Source of the DNA: Kiritimatiellota bacterium
GTDB taxonomy: Bacteria > Verrucomicrobiota > Kiritimatiellia > RFP12 > UBA1067
DNA length: 61,606 nt
NCBI GenBank assembly: GCA_009778475.1
Contig: WRJS01000004.1
Coordinates: 1 to 61,606 of the forward strand
Direction: 5' to 3'
The notes under the pieces are model-generated. The model saw only the letters and a program-made list of their open reading frames with translations, did not search any database and had not been told where the DNA came from. The position numbers and the translations under genes are program-made. Of the stretch, positions 15,652-22,591 are shown one piece after another (position 1 is the first letter of the stretch; the number at the start of each line of letters is the position of its first letter).

Positions 15652-17934
15652 ATGAAGATGGAATATCCAATATCCAGCACGGAACATCCAATGTCCAAGT
15701 TGAATGCGCTCCGGGTGCGGCCCCGCGCCCGCGCCTCTCACCTTTTACCTTTCACCTCTCACCTTTTACCTTTTACATTTTACCTATTACCTATCACCTA
15801 TCACCTATTACTTCTCACCTGCTCCCTGCCGCCTCTGGCGGCCCTGGCGCAGGGCCTGCCGCAGTGGTACATCGACAAGGGCTGGCCCACAGAGGACACC
15901 GTGGGCGACGGCATCCCGGACGAGTGGAAGCGGCGCACCTTCGCGCCGAGGGACGCGGACGGCAACTTCCTGCCGAGCGCGCACCTCGACCGGGACAACG
16001 ACGGCCTGACGGACCTGGAGGAGTTCTGGTACGGCAGCGACCCGCGCACCGCCTCGACCATGGGCGACTTCTGGCTCGACTCCGAGAAGCGCGCGCACGG
16101 CCTCGGCGCGTGGGGCAAGGTCACCTCGACCGTCTCCTTCGCGCAGTGGCAGGCGTGGTCCGGCCTTGACGAGGCCGCCTGGCGCCGCGCCACGCGCCCC
16201 TCCGCCGACGGCCTCACCGGCGCGTTCGCCGGCTTCGCCCTCAGCACCCAGCCCTACGCCGCCGAAGCGGGCACCGTGGACTTCTGGCTCGAGTACCGCG
16301 CCGACCGCCACACGCTCCTCACCCTCTCCGACGCGCTCGCGACGAACACGTTCCCGCTCGCCAAGGGCGAGGGCCGCGCGCGCCTGCGCGTCGCCTACGG
16401 CGGCCCCGCCGCGCTCACCATGGACCCCGCCCCCGGCACGCTCGCCGACACCCCCGGCGCCACCAACGGCCTGTGGCTCTGCGAGATGAAGGTCAAACCC
16501 TTCCGCCCCAACACCGTCGTATTCAACGACGGCGACACCCCGCCGCCCCCGCAAGGGGGTTTCGACAGCGTGGACGCCATCATCATCACCGCCGCCCCCA
16601 CCAACGCCGTCCACAGCCTCGAGCCCCCCGAGCCTACGCGCGACGGCCCGCCCACGCGCTGGCCCACCGTCACGCTCCTCCCCGGTTACGTATCCCAAGG
16701 CGTGACCATGCTCAGCGACGGCTGGTACTGCGTCTCCGGCGACGCCTGCGGCGACTGCGCGTGGCCCACCAACGGCATGATCGAGGCCGCGGCCGGGATG
16801 CCCGCCAGCACCCTCGGCGCGACGCTTCCGGTCATCAGCAAGCAGGCCGCGTGGAATCTCCTCACGACGCCCGAGCTCAAATACGAGGTCACCGTCACCC
16901 AGAAGGTCTTCAGCGCGGGCTACCCGTCCCTCTTCGGCAGCTTCGCCTTCCGCGTCCGCCCCTGCGGCGCCCTCCACCACGGCCCCGAGGTGCGCGGCGC
17001 CGAGCACATCCTCAACCCCACCCACGAGCCCGGCCACTTCCCGACCACCACCTGCGGCGCCGCCGGGTGCCTCTGCTCCGGCGCGTCGCTCACCCACGTC
17101 GGCTTCGACCACGCCAAGGTCAACACGCGCAACCTCAACCACCCCGACGAGTCAGCGGAGGACAAGAAACATCTGCACTGCCTCGGCATCATCTACAGCG
17201 GCAATACGACCAACCTGCTGGACTTCACCGAGAGTTTCGGGCTGGACATCACCAACCGCGTCAAGTGGGAGGTCAACGGGAAAACGCAGACCGGACACAC
17301 GCTGAAAATAGGCTCAGAACCCAAAGACCTCGACCCAAAAATTTTTCGCATTAAGCTACTGGAGAAAGAGTCGGGCGACGTGTGGGACAGGTTCATCCTC
17401 GTGGTCAACAACCGCAAGACGAAATCCGAATTCGATGGCTGGTATGACGGGAACAAAACGAACACGGCGTGGCTGGCGGAACTGCCTGCGGCGTATGTGG
17501 CGCTTTCGAACCGAGTCGGAAGCACGAGTTTCTATAACCCAGAGCCTTCGACTACAAATTTGTGGTGCGCTCCCGATGAGCCTGGACAATATATGCACCA
17601 TGCAGCAAAATGGCAAATGCGGTCAGAAAAAACACCCGGCAACCATGGACACCAGACATGCTATGATGACGCGGGGAAGATTATCCTTAACGGGGTGAGC
17701 GCAGGAACGGCAGATTTTAGTTCTCCTAGATGGCATACCTTCAGACCACACGTCCGCGAAGATGTTGACCCCTTTGTCCGCGCCCTTCAACTTGACGGAA
17801 ACCCTTGTACTCGATCTTGGGACGCTCTGACTCATGCACTGATACATGACGGGGAAAACCTCGTCAAGTACCGTGAATGCCGTCCGGCAGTTCCCAACGA
17901 TAAACCCATGTTAAATCCGGGGGAACTCCCGTAG
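15652..17934 (+). CDS. Large secreted array protein with C-terminal GHGHQ/RALQLDGNP-type module (copy B)
   Basis: 760 residues, identical to the protein at 7263-9545, including the heptamer-encoded signal peptide (15740-15823), the Ca-binding-like DRDNDGLTDLEEF segment and the C-terminal NHGHQ, AGTADF and DVDPFVRALQLDGNP motifs. Starts ATG 15652 or GTG 15649. The two copies would be free to exchange C-termini with the orphan modules by homologous recombination, since module DNA is shared between them. No function is assigned beyond predicted secretion. Confidence 0.85.
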   Translation: MKMEYPISSTEHPMSKLNALRVRPRARASHLLPFTSHLLPFTFYLLPITYHLLLLTCSLPPLAALAQGLPQWYIDKGWPTEDTVGDGIPDEWKRRTFAPRDADGNFLPSAHLDRDNDGLTDLEEFWYGSDPRTASTMGDFWLDSEKRAHGLGAWGKVTSTVSFAQWQAWSGLDEAAWRRATRPSADGLTGAFAGFALSTQPYAAEAGTVDFWLEYRADRHTLLTLSDALATNTFPLAKGEGRARLRVAYGGPAALTMDPAPGTLADTPGATNGLWLCEMKVKPFRPNTVVFNDGDTPPPPQGGFDSVDAIIITAAPTNAVHSLEPPEPTRDGPPTRWPTVTLLPGYVSQGVTMLSDGWYCVSGDACGDCAWPTNGMIEAAAGMPASTLGATLPVISKQAAWNLLTTPELKYEVTVTQKVFSAGYPSLFGSFAFRVRPCGALHHGPEVRGAEHILNPTHEPGHFPTTTCGAAGCLCSGASLTHVGFDHAKVNTRNLNHPDESAEDKKHLHCLGIIYSGNTTNLLDFTESFGLDITNRVKWEVNGKTQTGHTLKIGSEPKDLDPKIFRIKLLEKESGDVWDRFILVVNNRKTKSEFDGWYDGNKTNTAWLAELPAAYVALSNRVGSTSFYNPEPSTTNLWCAPDEPGQYMHHAAKWQMRSEKTPGNHGHQTCYDDAGKIILNGVSAGTADFSSPRWHTFRPHVREDVDPFVRALQLDGNPCTRSWDALTHALIHDGENLVKYRECRPAVPNDKPMLNPGELP
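15740..15823 (+). repeat. Heptanucleotide array inside the signal-peptide coding region (copy B)
   Basis: Twelve 7-bp units, the same units in the same order as 7351-7434. Equal unit number in both copies shows that no slippage has occurred since the duplication. Confidence 0.9.
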
Positions 17935-17958
17935 CCATTGATGAGAAAGGAAATCACT

Positions 17959-18729
17959 ATGAAACGATTGATTATTCTGTTTTTGCTTTCGGCGCAATCT
18001 GTTTGGGGGCAGAACCCCGTGCCGGATTTGTCTTGGACGTTCCAGTGGGGGACAAATACGGCCGGGATGCTCTTTGAGGACGCCGCTTTGGCCATGCCGG
18101 TCAAAGCGGTCATACGGGATGACATCAAAAGGGTTTACCAGCTTAACCCGCAGTCAAACGCAACATTCCGTTTGTACTTGCCAAGTGAGGAGGAACATGG
18201 GAAATACACAGGCGTTTTCCAGTTCGAGAGGTCAATGGCTTGCCCGAAGGACATCCACAGTTTGGATTACTGCATCTATGGGGGGACGAACTATTACGCC
18301 ATTACGGAATCCATCAGCACTATCTATTCTGAAAAAATAGCATTGACGAACCAGCATCATGCGGCAATCGGGAGCCTTTCCAACTTCCTGCACACTGTCA
18401 ACCATGTGTCGGTTGGCAATACCACGCCAGTGGAATTTGCTCAAATGTGGTGGCGGTTCAAGAAAGGACGCGCGGGCGCGTTGGCTGATGACACTGTTGA
18501 GAGTTTTACGGAGGGCATCCAATCCATGAGCGAAGACCGTTACTATTGCTTGTCGTTGCTTTCGGTTTGGGAAAGGCCGCCGTCATATTGGAGTGTGCCT
18601 TCCGCAAAACCGCTTGTGGTGGGTTGCACCATAAAAGCACTACCCAGAGCTGGCAACGGCAACTCCGACGGGATAGAAATGGATGCCGTGTATAAGGATG
18701 GGCAATGGCGGTTTGTCGCATGGGAATAG
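17959..18729 (+). CDS. Small secreted partner protein, array family (copy B)
   Basis: 256 residues, identical to 9570-10340: signal peptide, LFEDAALAMPVKAVIRDDI motif and YKDGQWRFVAWE end. A 3' fragment of a divergent homologue lies at 21624 and a 5' fragment at 22032. It ends inside the start of the following module frame. Confidence 0.8.
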   Translation: MKRLIILFLLSAQSVWGQNPVPDLSWTFQWGTNTAGMLFEDAALAMPVKAVIRDDIKRVYQLNPQSNATFRLYLPSEEEHGKYTGVFQFERSMACPKDIHSLDYCIYGGTNYYAITESISTIYSEKIALTNQHHAAIGSLSNFLHTVNHVSVGNTTPVEFAQMWWRFKKGRAGALADDTVESFTEGIQSMSEDRYYCLSLLSVWERPPSYWSVPSAKPLVVGCTIKALPRAGNGNSDGIEMDAVYKDGQWRFVAWE

Positions 18730-19580
18730 AATATCGTCCCAGCCATGCGGAGGAGCAATACCAGAAAACGGAGCATTGCCTCGGCATCGTGTGGGGCAAC
18801 GGCGGCTCAACGAACCTCTTCAACCTGCTCTGCACCGACGGCTTCACCGACGACATCCGCACCAACCTCTACTTCACCTCGCAGGTCAACGCCAAGGGCG
18901 CGAAGGCCGAGGTCGCAAACCACACCCTGCCCTTCGGCGCGAAACCCAAGGACATGGACCCCCGCATTTTCCACGTCGAGCTCCGCCACCGAGAGAGGGA
19001 AGAGATTTTCGACAGGCTCTGGGTTGTCATCAACGCCCCCGAAACTCACGCCAACTACACCAACCGGGTCGCCATCAACTCTACCAATATGGCGTGGACG
19101 CTCACCCTGCCCCCGCCGTTTGCTTCAATCATAGTTAATGGCAACACCCCTGTCGATCCAGAACCACCGATTGGTTTTTGGAATGATTCTGGCGTTTGGC
19201 ATAAGCCTGAACCCAAGAACACGTATCTTCATCATAATGCTCCGTTTGAAATGCGGTCTAAACCTGTGACAGGAGGACACGGGCATCAGGCAATGTACGA
19301 TACGAACGGTCTCTTAATTGAAACTACCATCGCGGCAGGGACGGCTGATTTTGTTTCGCCTGACGGTCCCAATAGCGCACGGCGTCACAGGAATTTCGAT
19401 GTTTACCCGTACATCCGTGCTTTGCAGCTTGACGGGAATCCAGTCCGGTCGGTAAGTGCCGCCATCGGTCTTGGGGTCGTGGACGCCCCAACCAATCTCG
19501 ACCGCCCCTGCATTTATCAGGGAGATTACACAGACTCATACATCGAAAGACGTCCAGTCTTGCCAACAGGAAAGAGGTAG
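18705..19580 (+). CDS. Orphan C-terminal module with intact GHGHQ/RALQLDGNP domain
   Basis: 291 residues; the ATG at 18705 lies inside the end of the partner gene in another frame, and 18720 is an alternative. Homology starts at SHAEEQYQKTEHCLGIVWG. DNA from 18740 to about 18990 is nearly the same as in the other two modules, then diverges. The C-terminus is intact: YLHHNAPFEMRS, GGHGHQAMYDTNG, AGTADF, DVYPYIRALQLDGNP, YIERRP. There is no signal peptide, so if expressed alone it would stay in the cytoplasm. It may serve as a donor for replacing the end of the large gene (inference). The partner at 19582 follows after 1 nt. Confidence 0.65.
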   Translation: MAVCRMGIEYRPSHAEEQYQKTEHCLGIVWGNGGSTNLFNLLCTDGFTDDIRTNLYFTSQVNAKGAKAEVANHTLPFGAKPKDMDPRIFHVELRHREREEIFDRLWVVINAPETHANYTNRVAINSTNMAWTLTLPPPFASIIVNGNTPVDPEPPIGFWNDSGVWHKPEPKNTYLHHNAPFEMRSKPVTGGHGHQAMYDTNGLLIETTIAAGTADFVSPDGPNSARRHRNFDVYPYIRALQLDGNPVRSVSAAIGLGVVDAPTNLDRPCIYQGDYTDSYIERRPVLPTGKR

Positions 19581-19581
19581 C

Positions 19582-20352
19582 ATGAAAACAAAACCACTAA
19601 CGTTCATTCTTTTTTCAGCCGCAATGATGTTTCACGCCCCGCATTGCGCGGGGCAGAGCAACGTTGTGTATTACGGGGCAAACTCCAACGCGCTAAATGT
19701 CGCATTCGCAGACACGAGCCTTTCCGCAAAGGCGAAGGCCGCTATCACAGCTGACTTGAATCTCTGTTTACGGGAATGGGGGAAAACTAGTGACTTGCGT
19801 CTTGGGGACAAAAACACTGCCGGACAACTTTACAATTGGAAAACAAGCCCGCATTATCCAGAAGGGGTTATTGATTTCCCTGAAAACATTACCTCGGACG
19901 GGGCATCCGGCGTTGCCTTGCAGATAACCAAGGAACTTAGCGATGCCTACACCAATGCGTTCGCGTTTGTTGCTGCAAACAGTAATATTGTCGCCGCCGC
20001 TTATAAGTTTGTGACGCTCATTTCGTCAAACGGCTTTGCCGCCTCTGTCACACCTGCCAGCATAACGGACTATGTCTTGGTGAAAAAGTACAAGCCTCAA
20101 GACTATATTGCCAACTATCAAGAACTCATGGAGGGATGTTTCATTGCACCGAAGTGGCATCAGCCGAGCGTGCTGGGGTTTCGCCATAGCGGGGCAGACC
20201 CTTCCCTTGCAAACTTGTGGCTGGTTATCCCTGCCTATACTCCGCCGGAACCCCTCGCTGGTTCCGTCGGGGAATGGTTGGGATTAGCGGCTATATGGCA
20301 TGATGGGAAATGGAAGCTCTGTTTCTGGGGATGGGACGATAGCCCACGGTGA
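19582..20352 (+). CDS. Small secreted partner protein, divergent array family member
   Basis: 256 residues. The ATG lies 1 nt after the module stop, with AGAGG upstream. The signal peptide ends CAGQ. The family motif is recognisable (VAFADTSLSAKAKAAITADLN), as are ANSNIVAAAYKFVTLI and the end IWHDGKWKLCFWGW, but the middle differs from all other partners. It is the only partner directly coupled to an intact GHGHQ module that is not the repeat copy. Such sequence divergence with fixed position is what cognate immunity proteins show, but no activity is known. Confidence 0.78.
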   Translation: MKTKPLTFILFSAAMMFHAPHCAGQSNVVYYGANSNALNVAFADTSLSAKAKAAITADLNLCLREWGKTSDLRLGDKNTAGQLYNWKTSPHYPEGVIDFPENITSDGASGVALQITKELSDAYTNAFAFVAANSNIVAAAYKFVTLISSNGFAASVTPASITDYVLVKKYKPQDYIANYQELMEGCFIAPKWHQPSVLGFRHSGADPSLANLWLVIPAYTPPEPLAGSVGEWLGLAAIWHDGKWKLCFWGWDDSPR

Positions 20353-20579
20353 ACACTCGAGGCAGGTTGCAACTTGACGGGAATCCATGCTTGCCGAAAA
20401 CAAAGGACATACCCCAAACTCTGTTGCGCCCTTGCCTGTGTCAAGGCGGGCATCTGAACCAATATCTGGAATGCCGCCCTGCCACGCCGACAGGGACACG
20501 CCCAAGACCCATAAGGAGAAAGACCATGAAAAAGCCACATTGTATAGCATCGTTACTGTGTTGCGTCTGCTTAAGCTGA
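20349..20579 (+). pseudogene. Module tail remnant fused to a partner stub
   Basis: One short frame reads RLQLDGNPCLPKTKD, then LLRPCLCQGGHLNQYLECRP, the last part of a module with the middle deleted. It continues in frame into MKKPHCIASLLCCVCLS and a stop at 20577-20579, the start of a partner signal peptide (compare MKKLHRIVLLSC at 12817). It is a collapsed module-partner cassette. Confidence 0.65.
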
Positions 20580-20662
20580 GAACACGATGAACACGAAGAT
20601 GATGACACTCACGCTTGATGTATTATTTCTGATGCTATAACGGAAAATGTGATGGAGGTATT

Positions 20663-21622
20663 ATGAGGAAAACCATGTTGCTTTCTTGGCTGCGGAGATT
20701 TCTTGTCCTGACTGCGTACGGCGTTATCTTTTTCATGTCGTTCTACCATTACTCGCTTGGGCGGACGCATGAGTTTCGTGCCTTTGGGACGACACTGCAC
20801 AATGTGCTGTTCGCGGCGGCGTTTACAGCCGCGACGTTCTTCCCTGCGTGGATTGTCATCCTGTACAGCCTCGTTTCGAAAACCTCACCAACAGGTGTGA
20901 AAATAGGAGGTCGCGTCGGCGTGGCTGTGCTGGCAACGCTTGGGAGCATCTTCCTTCGGCGGCGCCATACGACGTTTGACCTAGCCTGCCCTCTTTATCT
21001 CATCGAGATAGCCGTTATCATCTGCCATGTTGAAATCAACCGCCACCTTAAAACCGTCAAGTCAAAAGCCATTTTGGCGTGTGTGACGGGGGGGCTTGGT
21101 TTTGCGGCCTTTGCCGTGCCTTTCTTGCTGGCATCGGTTAGATGGCCGAATGCCGCGGACAGGGAGGTCTTGGGATATCTATGTATATTTGTTTTTCTCA
21201 TGCTCATGCGAACCTGCCCGCAGATTTTTGCATCGGCATTCCTGGTCGGCAGGAAAATCCCGCAACCCGCACGGGGGCGTCACGCCATTGCTGGATGCTG
21301 CCTGTTTCTGTGCGGGTGCGCGGCATGTGAGACGTGGATAGCGGCTGACGAAGCGCGGTATACCCGCCAACTCAACGAATGGAAAGCGCAGCATACTTTT
21401 CTAACCCCCAGTGAAAAAGAGGCGATTGAGGCGGAATTGAAAACTATCGAGCGCCAGCGAGATAGTGAAAAGTGGGCGCCCAACCCAGAACTTCAAGCCC
21501 GCAGTAGCACATTGCACACGTTGCAATTTCGCGACCACTTCGGGAGAAAACGCGTTTGGCCCAACAGGGACATCACGATAATGTATTGGGTAAACGGGGA
21601 AATACATAACTCGCCCTACTGA
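20663..21622 (+). CDS. Multi-pass membrane protein of unknown function
   Basis: 319 residues. Hydrophobic segments at about 10-30, 45-70, 82-96, 105-122, 133-155, 165-190 and 208-224 suggest about seven membrane helices; the last 95 residues are hydrophilic with a charged helix (PSEKEAIEAELKTIERQRDSEKW). A GGAGG ribosome site is just upstream. No family is recognised. It lies inside the partner/module array, so it may be an integral-membrane partner or an unrelated insertion. AT-richer than the flanking core genes. Confidence 0.65.
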   Translation: MRKTMLLSWLRRFLVLTAYGVIFFMSFYHYSLGRTHEFRAFGTTLHNVLFAAAFTAATFFPAWIVILYSLVSKTSPTGVKIGGRVGVAVLATLGSIFLRRRHTTFDLACPLYLIEIAVIICHVEINRHLKTVKSKAILACVTGGLGFAAFAVPFLLASVRWPNAADREVLGYLCIFVFLMLMRTCPQIFASAFLVGRKIPQPARGRHAIAGCCLFLCGCAACETWIAADEARYTRQLNEWKAQHTFLTPSEKEAIEAELKTIERQRDSEKWAPNPELQARSSTLHTLQFRDHFGRKRVWPNRDITIMYWVNGEIHNSPY

Positions 21623-21623
21623 T

Positions 21624-22025
21624 GTGGCAGTAAACTATCTTGCCAAAATCACGTTGACTAATGCACATCCGACGATGATAAGCGGGTTGTCTAATTTCTT
21701 GGCACAAGTCTCCATTTGTTCGCCAGGCAACACGACGGATGAGGCATTCACAAGCTTGCATTGGTCGCTGGAGAAGAACGCCCCGATGACGATGCAGGAC
21801 TGGGGAGAACGAAGTATCCAAGGGCATAAGACGGACGCGTTAGATGTCACCTACGGATTCCCATCGCTTTTAGATTTTTCCGTGATCAATCTGGAAGGGG
21901 GAGGGACTTTCATTGCTTGCACTTTGCGCCATGCGATTCCCAAGGACAAGCCAACCCAGCCTAAGCTCGGTGACGTTTTCATATATACGGGCAACCAATG
22001 GTATTTCGCTGATTGGAAGTTTTAG
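21624..22025 (+). pseudogene. 3' fragment of a partner gene
   Basis: Reads from a GTG at 21624: KITLTNAHPTMISGLSNFLA and NTTDEAFTSLHWSLEK, ending VFIYTGNQWYFADWKF. It aligns with the second half of the 9570 partner (KIALTNQHHAAIGSLSNFL, YKDGQWRFVAWE). The signal peptide and FxDxxL half are missing; the preceding membrane gene stops 1 nt upstream. Confidence 0.65.
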
Positions 22026-22031
22026 CATATT

Positions 22032-22151
22032 ATGAAAAAGAGAATCATCGTGTTCATCATATTCCCCGTGTGTGTGTCTATGGCGCAAACCAACTGGACA
22101 TTCCAATGGCATGGGCAGGAGAGGGGGATTCTTTTCGCCCAACAAGGATGA
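22032..22151 (+). pseudogene. 5' stub of a partner gene
   Basis: Thirty-nine codons from an ATG at 22032: a signal peptide ending SMAQ, then NWTFQWHGQERGILF and a stop at 22149-22151. It matches the start of the 9570 partner (LSWTFQWGTNTAGMLFED) and breaks off there. Confidence 0.65.
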
Positions 22152-22161
22152 GATCGAGGGC

Positions 22162-22251
22162 ATGATGAGAAAGCACGGCACGGAGGCGAAATGGAAAGAG
22201 CTCCTCAAAAACCCGACCCACCCCGAGTTAGCCAAATACCCGCAGGACTGA
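22162..22251 (+). pseudogene. Short fragment of unknown origin at the array end
   Basis: An open frame gives MMRKHGTEAKWKELLKNP followed by THPELAKYPQD and a stop. Composition is protein-like, and the frame is open upstream (KDEIEG). It looks like the tail of a deleted gene; no family assigned. Confidence 0.35.
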
Positions 22252-22305
22252 CCGCGGGCAAAGGCGACCGCAAAGCACGCAGGGGCATCCGGGAGATCGA
22301 GGCTT

Positions 22306-22369
22306 CCGGGAGCGCAGGGCTTCCGCCCTGCATCTATCATTCGGCAAGGCGGAAGCCTTGTGCTCCCGG
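22306..22369. repeat. Paired inverted REP-like hairpins
   Basis: Left element: GGGAGCG, then the hairpin GCAGGGC-TTCC-GCCCTGC at 22314-22331. An inverted relative (GGCAAGGC, GGAAGCCTT, GTGCTCCCGGC) follows at 22342-22369, so the whole forms a larger palindrome. The same hairpin is at 29217-29234 and 32087-32104. The surrounding 22252-22497 holds no gene. Confidence 0.75.
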
Positions 22370-22497
22370 CATCATACAAAAGTGTTGCGGCTTTAGCCCT
22401 GATCACGCATCAATGAAAAGTCTTTTGGGGCGCTCGGGTTTCAGGACGGGTCATTTAATATTGCAATTTGCAACTTGCCCTGAGGGTCTGGATTTGT

Positions 22498-22527
22498 TTG
22501 ACATCCTGTGAGGAAATGTGTTATAAA
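22498..22527 (+). promoter_or_regulatory. Promoter for the oxidoreductase gene
   Basis: TTGACA at 22498-22503, 18-nt spacer, TATAAA at 22522-22527; about 60 nt of leader before the ATG at 22592. Confidence 0.6.
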
Positions 22528-22591
22528 TTTAACCTTTAACTGGAATATGAGCTTAACGCAGGGAATAAGCGGAAAACAGGAGGAGAGCAGG

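Larger units (their letters stand above)
14437..18919. repeat. Long direct repeat, copy B (about 4.48 kb)
   Basis: Partner of 6048-10530 at a constant offset of 8389 bp. The intergenic leader, heptamer array and three genes are repeated without a difference in the stretches compared. Its first mismatch on the right is at 18920 (C here, A at 10531). It is bounded by complete module sequence on both sides, so copy B looks like the original context and copy A like the truncated one. Confidence 0.93.
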
